In this document: positions 8,119 to 16,519 of the stretch, in pieces
Layout: every line of letters starts with the position of its first letter
How positions within the stretch are numbered: the stretch's first letter is position 1
NCBI RefSeq assembly: GCF_037977385.1
Contig: NZ_CP150277.1
Coordinates: 3,282,031 to 3,346,030 of the forward strand
From: Terribacillus sp. FSL K6-0262
GTDB lineage: Bacteria > Bacillota > Bacilli > Bacillales > Amphibacillaceae
Direction: 5' to 3'
DNA: 64,000 nt
Program-made: the position numbers and the translations under genes
The notes under the pieces: generated by a model
What the model was told of the DNA's origin: nothing
What the model saw: only the letters and a program-made list of their open reading frames with translations
The model's database searches: none

Positions 8119-9159
8119 ATGACAGAAAGATCCATACATAGCCGTAAGGATGAACATATACATATTACGTTGAACGAACAAGTGCAGGGAAAAGGGATCT
8201 CGACTGGTTTTGAGTATTACCGATTCGAGCATCAGGCTCTTCCTGGAATCAGCTTTGCATCGATTGATACTTCCACTAAGTTTCTGGATAAACAGGTGAA
8301 AGTGCCTTTTCTGATCAGCAGTATGACAGGCGGTACACCGCGTGCACATGAAATCAACAGGAATTTAGCCTTGGCAGCTGAACAAAAGGGATGGGCTTTA
8401 GGCCTTGGCTCCAGTCGGGTGGCACTGGAGAATAAAACCGCTGCTGCCAGTTTCCAGATTCGGGAACAAGCTCCGACCATCCCTATTTTTGCGAATATCG
8501 GCGCTGTGCAGCTGAATTATGGTTATGGGGCGGAAGAATGCAGTGAAATCGTTCGTTTGACAGGTGCAGACGCCATCGTTCTTCATCTCAACAGCATGCA
8601 GGAAGTTTTCCAGGATGAAGGAGATACTGATTTCAGCGGTTTATTGACAAAAATCGCAAAAGTGGCAGAAAAACTGGATATACCAATCGGGGTGAAAGAA
8701 GTTGGCTTCGGGATTGCGCCGGACACTTGCAGACAGCTGATCGAAGCAGGTGTGCAATTCATCGATACCGCTGGTGCTGGCGGTACTTCATGGATCGAGG
8801 TGGAAAAATACCGTTCCCGGAATCCGATCAAACAACGAGCTGCTTCAGCTTTCCTTGATTGGGGCATCCCTACAGCTCAAAGCGTCGAGCAGCTCAGCGG
8901 ATTGTCACAGCCGCCAGAATGCCTCATCGCAAGCGGCGGAATCACCAATGGCGTGGATGCTGCCAAAGCCATCGCATTAGGTGCTGATATGGCAGGATAC
9001 GGACGTTCGATACTTCCTGAAGCTGTCGATTCTGCAGAGGCGCTGATCGAGCGTTTCGAGCAGCTGGAGCTGGAGCTTCGGATCAGTATGTTCGGCATCG
9101 GTGTACAGGACTTGGAAGCTTTAAAAAATACGGACAGGTTAATCAGGGTAAACACCTGA
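8119..9159 (+). CDS. fni: Type 2 isopentenyl-diphosphate delta-isomerase
   Basis: FMN- and NADPH-dependent enzyme that interconverts IPP and DMAPP for isoprenoid synthesis. The 346-residue protein begins with the family signature RKDEHI near residue 8, has the flavin-binding ISSMTGG segment near residue 68 and FANIGAVQL, and the late DTAGAGGTSW and ASGGITNG phosphate/flavin loops. ATG 8119 is chosen over the in-frame 8017 because AGGGGG lies just upstream and homologues begin here. It stands alone between two spore- or housekeeping-type units. Confidence 0.94.
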   Translation: MTERSIHSRKDEHIHITLNEQVQGKGISTGFEYYRFEHQALPGISFASIDTSTKFLDKQVKVPFLISSMTGGTPRAHEINRNLALAAEQKGWALGLGSSRVALENKTAAASFQIREQAPTIPIFANIGAVQLNYGYGAEECSEIVRLTGADAIVLHLNSMQEVFQDEGDTDFSGLLTKIAKVAEKLDIPIGVKEVGFGIAPDTCRQLIEAGVQFIDTAGAGGTSWIEVEKYRSRNPIKQRAASAFLDWGIPTAQSVEQLSGLSQPPECLIASGGITNGVDAAKAIALGADMAGYGRSILPEAVDSAEALIERFEQLELELRISMFGIGVQDLEALKNTDRLIRVNT

Positions 9160-9180
9160 AAATTAGGTTGTTGTCATAGT

Positions 9181-9208
9181 ACATGTTCTTTCGCCCTTTC
9201 ATATGTTA
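9181..9208 (+). promoter_or_regulatory. SigK promoter of the cotD-like gene
   Basis: AC at 9181-9182, 17 bases, then CATATGTTA at 9200-9208 fits the mother-cell SigK pattern (AC, CATANNNTA). It lies about 30 bases before the ATG at 9240, consistent with late expression of a coat gene. Confidence 0.6.
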
Positions 9209-9239
9209 TAGGGAATCCAATACAGAAAGGGGAAAGAAC

Positions 9240-9650
9240 ATGCGTAAAAGACATTGCTGTCCGCAGATGCAGCCGCAGCATACTGTACACTGCGGTACGA
9301 AGACATTTGTCGAACCTGTCATGAATAATGTACAACACACATATTCCGAAGAGGTCATTGAGCATATACACCCAGTCCACACAACAGTGGTCAACCATCA
9401 TAAAGTAAAGAATGTCCATGCATATCCGCATACGACTTCTTTTGCGAATGAGCAATCAGTGGAAGAAACTCATCTCAGCCCGACTCATAACTCTCCGCCT
9501 CGTCCGAATCCATGCCATAATTGCGGACCTATGAAGCATATGCAGATGCACATGCCGCAGCAAGTGAGCCCGCAAACGTATCAGCCAATGCCGGAGCAGC
9601 AGCCGCAAATGGCACCTAAACCAAAACCATCTCAGAAAAAGTGGTATTGA
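9240..9650 (+). CDS. cotD: Spore coat protein, CotD family
   Basis: A 136-residue His-, Pro-, Cys- and Gln-rich protein. The N-terminal RKRHCCPQMQPQHTVHC and the repeated His pattern HIHPVHTTVVNHHKVKNVH near residues 40-60 are those of CotD-type inner coat proteins. The C-terminal half is Pro/Gln/Met-rich low complexity. ATG 9240 follows AAAGGGGAAAGAAC; the in-frame 9183 codon lies upstream of the promoter and is excluded. A SigK-type promoter precedes it and a terminator follows. Confidence 0.85.
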   Translation: MRKRHCCPQMQPQHTVHCGTKTFVEPVMNNVQHTYSEEVIEHIHPVHTTVVNHHKVKNVHAYPHTTSFANEQSVEETHLSPTHNSPPRPNPCHNCGPMKHMQMHMPQQVSPQTYQPMPEQQPQMAPKPKPSQKKWY

Positions 9651-9658
9651 TCGTTATC

Positions 9659-9682
9659 GAGCTGGCGTATGCCGGCTCTTTT
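9659..9682 (+). terminator. Terminator of cotD-like gene
   Basis: GAGCTGGC-GTAT-GCCGGCTC followed by TTTT. Confidence 0.75.
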
Positions 9683-9726
9683 ATGTTTAGATAGAAACAG
9701 CAAAAGAAAAGGAGAGCATGTCCCGG

Positions 9727-10296
9727 ATGAAGAATTTATACGTCACAGGATACAAGCACTATGAAATGGGAATCTTTAAAATGAGTGATCCGCGTGTGCA
9801 TTATATCAAGCAAACCATACGGGACAAGCTGATCGGTCTCATCGAATCCGGATTGCAATGGGTGCTGCTGTCGGGCCAGACGGGTGTGGAGCTGTGGGCA
9901 GCGCAGATCGTGCTTGATTTGAAGGAAGAGGGGTATGACATCCGGTTGGCTGTCATACCGCCCTTTGATAATCAAGATGCGCGATGGTCGGAGGAACTGC
10001 AGGAAGACTACCAGGAAGTGATCATGCTTGCTGACTTTTACCAGCCCATATATGATGGGGACTATAAAGGCCCCTATCAGTTCAAGGCACGAGATAAATG
10101 GATGCTGTCGAAAACCGAGGCGGCACTTGTCATGTATGACGAGAACCAGACAGGCAGCGTGGATTTCTTCCTCAAAGAAGCGCAGAGCTATCAGGAAGCC
10201 CATGATTATGAGCTTTACTATATAACTGCCCTGGATTTGCAGGACACGGTCGAGCGGGAACAAATGAACGATCCATCCTATTGGGATCAGACTTGA
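9727..10296 (+). CDS. ypsA: DUF1273/SLOG family protein YpsA
   Basis: YpsA-family protein with a Rossmann-like SLOG fold; in B. subtilis and S. aureus it affects cell division. The N-terminal KNLYVTGYKHYEMGIF and the LLSGQTGVELWAAQ nucleotide-loop segment near residue 46 identify it. Two starts are possible: ATG 9718, only 3 bases after GGAG, or ATG 9727, 12 bases after it. The second matches the length of family members (MK-hydrophobic-TGYK), so I use it. gpsB follows at 75 bases, the usual ypsA-gpsB pairing. Confidence 0.92.
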   Translation: MKNLYVTGYKHYEMGIFKMSDPRVHYIKQTIRDKLIGLIESGLQWVLLSGQTGVELWAAQIVLDLKEEGYDIRLAVIPPFDNQDARWSEELQEDYQEVIMLADFYQPIYDGDYKGPYQFKARDKWMLSKTEAALVMYDENQTGSVDFFLKEAQSYQEAHDYELYYITALDLQDTVEREQMNDPSYWDQT

Positions 10297-10371
10297 GAAG
10301 AAAATTGACAATCCCGGTTGATTTTGAAAGAATGTACTTATATACAATCGTATAAATGAGGTGACTTGTGT

Positions 10372-10734
10372 ATGGCATTGGCAAATATCCAACTGACACA
10401 AAAAGATATCTTTGAAAAGAACTTTAAAACCGCTATGCGCGGTTATAATCAAGATGAAGTCGATGAATACCTGGATAAAATCATCCAGGATTATGAAACA
10501 TTCCAAAAAGAAATCGATCGATTGAAAAGTGAAAATGAGCGATTGAAGCAGCAGCTCTCAAACGAAAGCAGACCGCAATCGAGAGCGGCACAGCAGCCGA
10601 AGGAACAGGCAGCACAGCCTGCAGCTGTACGGGAGACACAAACGAACCATCAGGTGAATTATGATATACTGAAACGCTTGTCCAATCTGGAAAAGGCCGT
10701 TTTCGGCAAAAAGTTCGCCGAGAATGATGTTTGA
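10372..10734 (+). CDS. gpsB: Cell division regulator GpsB
   Basis: DivIVA-like adaptor that links PBP1 to the divisome and cell elongation machinery. The 120-residue protein has the N-terminal membrane-binding coiled coil (KDIFEKNFKTAMRGYNQDEVDEYLD, shown here in part as AMRGYNQDEVDEYL), a Gln/Ala-rich linker, and the conserved C-terminal YDILKRLSNLEKAVFG trimerisation segment. ATG 10372 follows GAGGTGA; a TTG two codons earlier is less suitable. Its partner PBP1 is encoded in the same window by ponA. Confidence 0.95.
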   Translation: MALANIQLTQKDIFEKNFKTAMRGYNQDEVDEYLDKIIQDYETFQKEIDRLKSENERLKQQLSNESRPQSRAAQQPKEQAAQPAAVRETQTNHQVNYDILKRLSNLEKAVFGKKFAENDV

Positions 10735-10746
10735 TGCCGGATGGTC

Positions 10747-10775
10747 TTGACTATTGTCGCCTAACCTCGTACAAT
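10747..10775 (+). promoter_or_regulatory. SigA promoter of rnpB
   Basis: TTGACT, 17-base spacer, TACAAT. The predicted start falls about 7 bases later, at the 5' end of the RNase P RNA. Confidence 0.8.
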
Positions 10776-10785
10776 AGGAAAGCAA

Positions 10786-11188
10786 CTTAAAATGAATGTT
10801 TGAGTAATCGCTGCAGCAATGCAGAGGAAAGTCCATGCTCACACAAGCTGAGATGCTTGTAGTGTTCGTGCTTGGCGAATTCATAAGCCAAGGTAGCAGC
10901 AATGCTAACGGCAGGCAGAACGCCTAAGTCTTCGGATATGGCCGACATGTCTTGAAAGTGCCACAGTGACGTAGTCAGCTTGGAAACTTGCTGAGTGGAA
11001 CGAGGTAAACCCCGCGAGTGAGCAACCCAAATGTTGGTAGGGGCACCCTTGATTATGGGAATTCAACCTAAAAAGGGACAGGCGATGAGCTTGTAGATAG
11101 ATGATTACTGCCGTTGTACGAGGCTGACCACCGCTCGCAGTGCATCGGTACAGAACATGGCTTACAGAACATTCATTTGGTCCACTGT
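10786..11188 (+). ncRNA. rnpB: RNase P RNA, Bacillus type B
   Basis: Catalytic RNA that matures tRNA 5' ends. Diagnostic segments are AATCGCTGCAG...GAGGAAAGTCCATGCTC at the 5' side, the GACGGCAGGCAGAAC region, GTCTTCGGATATGGC, GTGCCACAGTGACG, GGAACGAGGTAAACCCC, TAGATAGATGATTACTGCC and the 3' ACAGAACATGGCTTACAGAAC. The ends AATGAATGTT (10791-10800) and AACATTCATT (11168-11177) pair to form helix P1. The ends given are approximate to a few bases. A SigA promoter precedes it and a terminator follows. Confidence 0.96.
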
Positions 11189-11199
11189 ATACAACGAAC

Positions 11200-11237
11200 A
11201 GCCCTTTCTAACTGGTTTCAGCTAGAGAGGGCTTTTT
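11200..11237 (+). terminator. Terminator of rnpB
   Basis: AGCCCTTTCTAACT pairs with AGCTAGAGAGGGCT (one or two imperfect pairs), followed by TTTTT. Confidence 0.85.
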
Positions 11238-11260
11238 AATACATAAAAGCGAGGTTTTAC

Positions 11261-12397
11261 ATGATGAACAGGCAAGTGACCCTGATCGCCACTGCTGCGA
11301 TGGGATTGGAAGCTGTCGTTGCACGTGAAGTGAAGCAGCTGGGCTATGAAGAAGTGCAAGTCGACAATGGGAAGGTTTTATTCAAGGCAGATCCATCTGC
11401 CATTGCCCGTTGTAATCTTTGGCTGCGCACTGCCGACCGCATCAAAGTGCTCGTCGGTGAATTCAAGGCAACTACTTTCGATGAACTTTTTGAACAGACA
11501 AAGGCGCTGCCGTGGGAGGAATACATACAGGAAGATGGGGAGTTCCCAGTCATCGGCAAGAGTGTCAAGTCAACGCTTTACAGCGTACCCGATTGTCAGC
11601 GCATCGTGAAGAAGGCCGTAGTGGAACGATTGAAACGGAAATACGGCATTGCTTCCTGGCTGGAGGAATCCGGTCCAAGACACCGAATCGAAGTAGCTAT
11701 CTTGAAGGATACTGTTAGCTTGACATTGGATACGAGCGGTACCGGTTTGCATAAACGCGGCTATCGCGTTGGACAAGGTGAAGCACCAATCAAGGAAACC
11801 CTTGCAGCTGCGATGGTGCTTTTGACGAATTGGCGTCCGGAATTCCCGCTGCATGATCCATTCTGCGGCAGCGGCACGATTGCTATCGAAGCCGCACTGA
11901 TCGGTCAGAATATCGCACCTGGTTTCAACCGCGAATTTGATGCTGAAAATTGGCATTGGGTGAAATCCGATCTTTGGGAAAAGGCCCTTGAAGAAGCAGA
12001 GGATTTGGCCAATTATGACCAGCAGCTCCAAATTTCCGGTTCGGATATCGATCATAAAATGGTGGAAATCGCGAAGGCAAATAGTATCGAAGCAGGCCTT
12101 GGGGAATTAATCAACTGGAGACAGATGCAAGTGGCAGATTGGAATCCGAAGCAGGACAATGGCTATATGATAACGAATCCGCCATATGGGGAAAGATTGG
12201 GAGATCGCCCGCAGGTGGAAAAAGCCTATAAAGAGCTTGGCGGTATCATGCAGGATAACCCGTCCTGGAGCGGCTATATCTTAACCTCGCATGAAGGCTT
12301 CGAATCCTTCTATGGCAAGAAGGCAACTAAGAAACGCAAGCTTTTCAATGGTTTCATCAAAACCGATTATTATCAGTATTTCGGTAAACATATGTAA
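11261..12397 (+). CDS. ypsC: THUMP-domain rRNA N2-guanine methyltransferase (YpsC)
   Basis: SAM-dependent methyltransferase of the RlmL-N-terminal/YpsC type, predicted to make m2G in 23S rRNA. The 378-residue protein has an N-terminal ferredoxin-like/THUMP part (to about residue 160), the UPF0020 linker HKRGYRVGQGEAPIKETLAAAM, cited here as GYRVGQGEAPIKETLAA, the SAM loop DPFCGSGTIAIEA near residue 202, and the catalytic NPPYGERLG near residue 304. It follows rnpB as in B. subtilis. A second ATG at 11264 is an equally possible start. Confidence 0.92.
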   Translation: MMNRQVTLIATAAMGLEAVVAREVKQLGYEEVQVDNGKVLFKADPSAIARCNLWLRTADRIKVLVGEFKATTFDELFEQTKALPWEEYIQEDGEFPVIGKSVKSTLYSVPDCQRIVKKAVVERLKRKYGIASWLEESGPRHRIEVAILKDTVSLTLDTSGTGLHKRGYRVGQGEAPIKETLAAAMVLLTNWRPEFPLHDPFCGSGTIAIEAALIGQNIAPGFNREFDAENWHWVKSDLWEKALEEAEDLANYDQQLQISGSDIDHKMVEIAKANSIEAGLGELINWRQMQVADWNPKQDNGYMITNPPYGERLGDRPQVEKAYKELGGIMQDNPSWSGYILTSHEGFESFYGKKATKKRKLFNGFIKTDYYQYFGKHM

Positions 12398-12412
12398 AAG
12401 GGAGCGGATGGT

Positions 12413-13903
12413 ATGTCAGATGCAACACAGCAATATTGGGACTTGATCAAGGAACAAAAAGCATATGAAGAGGCGATAGCCCTCATGCATTGGGATTTAC
12501 GGACAAAAGCACCGAAAGCCGGCATGGAATACCGTGCCGAGGCGATCAGCTATTTATCGCAGCAGGCGCATCGACTTTCCACATCTGACAAACTAAAGGA
12601 CCTGATCGACGAGCTGAAGCAAAGTGCAGAGGATGAGATTCTCATCAAATCCCTGGCTGAGAGCGAAAAGGAATACAACCGCAACAGGAAGATCCCTGAA
12701 GAAGAGTATAAGGCTTATATCATGCTTCAATCCAAAGCTGAAACTGTATGGGGAGAAGCAAGAGAGAAGGGGGATTTCCGGTTGCTCCAGCCGTATTTGG
12801 AGGAACTGATTGCCTATAAGAAGAAATTTGCCTCCTATTGGAATGCCGATCAGCATCCTTATGATGTCCTGCTGGACTTATATGAACCAGGCGTGACAAT
12901 GGAAACATTGGATGAAGTGTTCCCGGCATTGCGGAAATCACTGACGAATTTGCTCGGACGAATCAAGCAATCTGAAGTGAAACCCGATGTGAGCGTCCTC
13001 CAGACACATTTTTCGAAGGAACAGCAGAAGGCATTCACCCTCTCCGTCCTGGAAAAAATGGGCTATGATTTCGAGGCGGGAAGATTGGATGATACCATTC
13101 ACCCGTTTGAAATCACGCTGAATCCAAAAGATGTCCGCATCACGACACGTTATGATGAAGAAGATTTCCGAATGGCAGTCTTCGGTACGATCCATGAAGG
13201 CGGACATGCACTCTATGAGCAGAATATAGCCGAAAAACTAGCTGCCACTCCTTTGGCAGGTGGTACGAGCATGGGAATCCATGAATCACAGTCATTATTC
13301 TGGGAGAATTTCGTTGCCCGCAGCGAGGCATTCTGGAAAGGTCATTTCGAGGAATTCAAGACGTATGCACCTGCTTCTTTGCAAGGAATCGATTTTGATA
13401 CCTTCTATCAGGCAGTCAACGAGGTGAAGGCATCCTTTATCCGTATCGAGGCTGACGAATTGACATATGCTTTGCATATCATGATTCGTTATGAATTGGA
13501 GAAGGCTTTATTCAAGGATGAGATTACGGTTGCCGAGCTGCCGGCAATCTGGAACAGGAAAATGGAGGAATACCTCGGTATCGTTCCGGAAAGTGATTCC
13601 CAAGGCGTACTTCAGGACATTCACTGGTCCGGCGGTGATTTCGGCTATTTCCCATCCTATGCATTGGGTTATATGTATGCGGCGCAATTCCATGCGAAGA
13701 TGCAGGAAACCTTGGATACCGATCAATTGATTGAACAAGGCGAGTTTGCGCCGATCAAGCAATGGCTGACGGAAAAAATCCATCAATACGGGAAAGCGAA
13801 GAAACCGTTGGAACTGCTGCAGGATGTGACAGGCGAGGGTTTGAATGCCGATTATCTCGTATCCTATCTGACGGAGAAATACAGCAAAATCTACCAGCTA
13901 TGA
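12413..13903 (+). CDS. ypwA: M32 family metallo-carboxypeptidase
   Basis: Zinc carboxypeptidase of the thermostable carboxypeptidase 1 (Taq) family, which removes C-terminal residues from peptides in the cytoplasm. The 496-residue length is normal. The zinc motif HEGGH is at residues 261-265, preceded by the family motif DVRITTRYDEEDF and followed by HESQSLFWEN. GGGAGCGG precedes the ATG. The gene lies 15 bases after ypsC, so the two may be cotranscribed. A bidirectional terminator separates it from the convergent lipoprotein gene. Confidence 0.95.
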   Translation: MSDATQQYWDLIKEQKAYEEAIALMHWDLRTKAPKAGMEYRAEAISYLSQQAHRLSTSDKLKDLIDELKQSAEDEILIKSLAESEKEYNRNRKIPEEEYKAYIMLQSKAETVWGEAREKGDFRLLQPYLEELIAYKKKFASYWNADQHPYDVLLDLYEPGVTMETLDEVFPALRKSLTNLLGRIKQSEVKPDVSVLQTHFSKEQQKAFTLSVLEKMGYDFEAGRLDDTIHPFEITLNPKDVRITTRYDEEDFRMAVFGTIHEGGHALYEQNIAEKLAATPLAGGTSMGIHESQSLFWENFVARSEAFWKGHFEEFKTYAPASLQGIDFDTFYQAVNEVKASFIRIEADELTYALHIMIRYELEKALFKDEITVAELPAIWNRKMEEYLGIVPESDSQGVLQDIHWSGGDFGYFPSYALGYMYAAQFHAKMQETLDTDQLIEQGEFAPIKQWLTEKIHQYGKAKKPLELLQDVTGEGLNADYLVSYLTEKYSKIYQL

Positions 13904-13937
13904 AAAAACGATGCAGAGTCTATCTGCATCGTTTTTC
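13903..13937. terminator. Bidirectional terminator ypwA/lipoprotein
   Basis: AAAAACGATGCAGA pairs with TCTGCATCGTTTTT around a 5-base loop. Confidence 0.88.
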
Positions 13938-13942
13938 CTTTA

Positions 13943-14473
13943 TTAGCTTAAAGCAGCGGCCATGTCTGGTACTTGCAGACCGGCATCTTTATAGATACCT
14001 TCCAAGTCGGACTGGAAGGTATCGAAGTGCTTCTGAGCTGCATCGAAGTTCGGCTCTGTTTCAGAAGCGTCGATTGCTTTGCTCACTTCCTCGAAATAAG
14101 CTTTCAGCGAATCCAAAGATTTGGTGAATGTTTCTTTCTGTTCATCCGGAAGATTGCTTTCCAGATCATAATCAGCAAGCTTTGCTGCACCTTCATCTGC
14201 TGCTTTCTTAGCTGCTTCAGCAGAAGTCTTGATTACATCGTCTGTGGAAGCTTCATCAGCCAGAGCAGTCTGATAAGCTGCAATCGGTGCGTAATAAGCA
14301 CTGAAATCTGCTGTGAAATCCATTTGTGTACGAAGAAGTTCTTTTTTGACATCGGTCGTTTCTGTTTTTTCTGAACCGCTGTCAGATTCGCTTTGTGATC
14401 CGGCACTTGAACAACCTGTTGCAAAGATGGCTACGATAGCCGTTAACGCAAGCAAGTACATGAGCTTTTTCAC
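13943..14473 (-). CDS. Predicted lipoprotein, helical
   Basis: A 176-residue secreted lipoprotein. A signal sequence (MKKLMYLLALTAIVAIF) ends in the lipobox ATGC with the acylated Cys near residue 21. A Ser/Glu/Thr-rich linker and an acidic helical domain follow, resembling surface-exposed helical-bundle lipoproteins. I do not recognise a family. The start is GTG after AAAGGGGATGTTAGC. A promoter TTTACA-17-TAAACT lies 35 bases upstream. Monocistronic. Confidence 0.72.
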   Translation of the reverse strand: MKKLMYLLALTAIVAIFATGCSSAGSQSESDSGSEKTETTDVKKELLRTQMDFTADFSAYYAPIAAYQTALADEASTDDVIKTSAEAAKKAADEGAAKLADYDLESNLPDEQKETFTKSLDSLKAYFEEVSKAIDASETEPNFDAAQKHFDTFQSDLEGIYKDAGLQVPDMAAALS

Positions 14474-14503
14474 GCTAACATCCCCTTTCTGATTGGCTTT
14501 ATT

Positions 14504-14532
14504 AGTTTAATGCTAACTTTTTGAATTGTAAA
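14504..14532 (-). promoter_or_regulatory. SigA-type promoter of the lipoprotein gene
   Basis: On the minus strand TTTACA, 17 bases, TAAACT. Confidence 0.5.
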
Positions 14533-14603
14533 TACTTAGTAGAAATGTTCAAAGAATAGGAAGAATCTGATAAATGGAGAAAAAGGGAATTTTCAAGATT
14601 CGG

Positions 14604-14631
14604 TTGAAACCGGAAACAAGAATGCTATAAT
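14604..14631 (+). promoter_or_regulatory. SigA promoter of the 14664 gene
   Basis: TTGAAA, 16-base spacer, TATAAT, about 33 bases before the start codon. Confidence 0.65.
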
Positions 14632-14663
14632 TAAAAACGGATTCTGATAAAGGGGTTTTGCAC

Positions 14664-14945
14664 TTGAAGAAACAAAGCTTGGCGTATTTTTTGGATGATT
14701 TATGGGCGAAAGGCTTTAAACTGACAGATGAAGATGTACAGTTCATCTATTTCGGAAAAAACTATGCAAATGCGCCTGATTGGAAAGTGGTAGTCGCACT
14801 TCAGGTCACACTTAGATTCCAGCATGCATTTGACGGCAGCTTCTACTTAAGTGTACTGGATTTGATCGGGGAAGAAGGGGTGCAGACAAAAAAACAAGCA
14901 GAAGATCTGCTTGCGAGAAAAGGGTTCCAGCTTACTTATCAATGA
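14664..14945 (+). CDS. Hypothetical 93-residue protein
   Basis: A small soluble protein beginning MKKQSLAYFLDDLWAKGF, with a conserved-looking FIYFGKNYANAPDW segment near residue 30 and a basic C-terminus. I do not recognise the family with certainty. The start is TTG 14664, 8 bases after AAAGGGG; a TTG at 14658 is also in frame. It has its own promoter, and its last 14 bases overlap the 3' end of the converging RNase H-like gene. Confidence 0.7.
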   Translation: MKKQSLAYFLDDLWAKGFKLTDEDVQFIYFGKNYANAPDWKVVVALQVTLRFQHAFDGSFYLSVLDLIGEEGVQTKKQAEDLLARKGFQLTYQ

Positions 14946-15330
14946 GTCTGCGGATTGCTTCCCGTGCAAGCTGATCGGCTGCTTTGTTTTGTTTTTCCGG
15001 TATCCATTTGATGAAAAAATAAGGAAATACCCGGCTCAGCTCCATTATTTGTTCTAATAATGGACGGAATTCTTTGTTCTTTGTGTATTCCTTATCGATT
15101 GCCTGTACGGCTGCCTGGGAATCCGAACGTAAGGAAATGATGGCTTCAGGGTGCTCTTCACGACAGATTTCCAAAGCCTTGATGATGGCCCAGAATTCAG
15201 CTTGATGATTCGACATCATCCCTAGCGGAATGCTGTATGTCTTGCGGACACCTTCTTTTATGACCACGATCCCAGCTCCGCTTTCCCCTGGATTGCCGCT
15301 GGAAGCACCATCGGTATAGACCTCGATCAA
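14932..15330 (-). CDS. Ribonuclease HI-like protein
   Basis: A 132-residue RNase H fold protein of the YpdQ/YpeP type. The four catalytic acids are present: Asp7 in YTDGASSGNPG, Glu45 in NHQAEFWAI, Asp70 in LRSDSQ and the late Asp in KAADQLAREA. It lacks the basic protrusion of E. coli RNase HI, so in vivo activity on RNA-DNA hybrids is uncertain. It starts with TTG after TAGGAGGGATGGGGA and lies 12 bases downstream of the transporter gene, forming one operon as ypdP-ypdQ do in B. subtilis. Confidence 0.85.
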   Translation of the reverse strand: MIEVYTDGASSGNPGESGAGIVVIKEGVRKTYSIPLGMMSNHQAEFWAIIKALEICREEHPEAIISLRSDSQAAVQAIDKEYTKNKEFRPLLEQIMELSRVFPYFFIKWIPEKQNKAADQLAREAIRRLIDK

Positions 15331-15342
15331 TCCCCATCCCTC

Positions 15343-16026
15343 CTAATCGTTGATATTCCTGTACATTCTTTTTGCTCCGTAAAGGAACGGTGTAGAGATG
15401 ATGCTGACCACAAATTTCAGCACATACGTCGAAATGAAGATTTCCAGCCAAACGGAGCCTTCATAAGCCCCGGCGAAAGCAATTGTGCAGAAGACGAGTG
15501 TGTCAAGCAGCTGACTGAGCATCGTGCTTCCATTATTTCGCACCCAAAGGAATTTATCATCAGGGAGCATACGTTTGACCAGTGCATACAGCCAAACATC
15601 GACATATTGACTGATGGCAAATGCAATCAGGCTTCCCAGTGCAACTCGGGGGATGAATCCGAATATCGTACGGAGGGATGATTGGGCAAAGTCGCTTGGC
15701 GCTGGATCAAACAATAGCACAAACTGCATGATGACAGTCATGATGATCAAGGTAGCGAAGCCGAGGCCCACAGCTTTCCTGGCGATTTTCTTCCCATAGT
15801 TTTCGTTCAGTATATCTGAAGCCAAGAAGATGGTTCCATATATGATGTTACCCATTGTTGCAGTCAAACCGAACAGCTCGATTGTCTTCGTCACCTGTAT
15901 ATTTGCCAATACCGTCGCCATGCCTACCCAAACGAACAGCCCAAGGCGTCCGAATAGCCGATACATGATCAGCAGCAGGGCGAAGTTGATGATGGAAAAA
16001 GCAATCCAAAGTAAATCGTTATGCAA
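15343..16026 (-). CDS. ypdP: Queuosine precursor transporter (YhhQ/VUT family, YpdP-like)
   Basis: Integral membrane protein of the queuosine-precursor (preQ0/preQ1) transporter family. The 227-residue protein has about six membrane segments, the early MATVLANIQVTKTIELFG and ASDILNENYGKKIARKAV motifs typical of the family, and a later ISQYVDVWLYAL and NNGSTMLSQLLDT segment. The start is TTG 16026, six bases after AGGAGGA; a consensus promoter lies just upstream. I looked for a preQ1 riboswitch in the short leader and did not see one. Confidence 0.88.
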   Translation of the reverse strand: MHNDLLWIAFSIINFALLLIMYRLFGRLGLFVWVGMATVLANIQVTKTIELFGLTATMGNIIYGTIFLASDILNENYGKKIARKAVGLGFATLIIMTVIMQFVLLFDPAPSDFAQSSLRTIFGFIPRVALGSLIAFAISQYVDVWLYALVKRMLPDDKFLWVRNNGSTMLSQLLDTLVFCTIAFAGAYEGSVWLEIFISTYVLKFVVSIISTPFLYGAKRMYRNIND

Positions 16027-16065
16027 TGCGGCTCCTCCTAGTGAAATTTACTTAGACAATGGAAG

Positions 16066-16094
16066 AGTATACGCGCTTTTCCCAGAGCATGCAA
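16066..16094 (-). promoter_or_regulatory. SigA promoter of ypdP operon
   Basis: Minus strand TTGCAT, 17-base spacer, TATACT. Confidence 0.6.
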
Positions 16095-16117
16095 CTTATG
16101 GAAGGATTCCGTATACA

Positions 16118-16147
16118 GAAAAGCGGCAATCCCGAGGATTGCCGCTT
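16118..16147 (-). terminator. Terminator of the cold-shock gene
   Basis: AAGCGGCAATCC pairs with GGATTGCCGCTT, followed on the minus strand by TTTT. Confidence 0.85.
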
Positions 16148-16156
16148 GCGCTTATA

Positions 16157-16357
16157 TTATAGTTTTACTACGTTAGCTGCTTGAGGTCCTCTTTCTCCTT
16201 CAATTACTTCAAAGGATACTTCCTGACCTTCTTCAAGATTCTTGAAGCCTTCTTCCTGGATGGCGGAGTAATGTACAAACACATCGTTACCGTCCTCTAC
16301 TTGAATGAACCCGTAACCTTTTTCAGCGTTGAACCATTTTACAATTCCGTTTGGCAT
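16157..16357 (-). CDS. cspD: Cold-shock protein, CspD-like
   Basis: Single-stranded nucleic-acid chaperone of 66 residues. It has RNP1 (KGYGFI) and RNP2 (VFVHY) motifs, the N-terminal [12 protein letters not shown] and the C-terminal [10 protein letters not shown], closest to CspD among the B. subtilis paralogues I remember. The ATG follows AGGAGGATAAGGAAT. The mRNA leader is about 155 bases and highly structured, which is usual for cold-shock mRNAs. Confidence 0.95.
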   Translation of the reverse strand: MPNGIVKWFNAEKGYGFIQVEDGNDVFVHYSAIQEEGFKNLEEGQEVSFEVIEGERGPQAANVVKL

Positions 16358-16427
16358 ATTCCTTATCCTCCTAAAGACGTTTCACAGAAAACGCATGAGA
16401 TAATACAAAAAAGACGTGCATGAATTG

Positions 16428-16498
16428 AAAAAGGCAGTCTGCTAGAGGGGCGGAATTACTTTAGCTCCTCTAACAAGCTGCCGACGTTCGTATTCCGC
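16428..16498 (-). promoter_or_regulatory. Structured csp leader with mutually exclusive hairpins
   Basis: In the transcript, arm GCGGAAT (16492-16498) can pair with ATTCCGC (16450-16456). Alternatively, GGCAG (16478-16482) pairs with CTGCC (16433-16437), together with GCTCCTCTA-type arms (16464-16472 with 16443-16451), giving a stem followed by TTTTT. The pairings interleave and share bases, so both cannot form as simple hairpins. This looks like a temperature-dependent attenuator or pseudoknot. Confidence 0.5.
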
Positions 16499-16519
16499 TC
16501 ATCTTGTTTGCTTGTCACA

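Noticed and set aside
9736..10506. 256-codon frame antisense to ypsA and gpsB
   Set aside because: It lies opposite two well identified genes and has no start signal.
15900..16120. preQ1 riboswitch before the queuosine precursor transporter
   Set aside because: No CTAGCTACA-type core or A-rich pseudoknot tail was seen.
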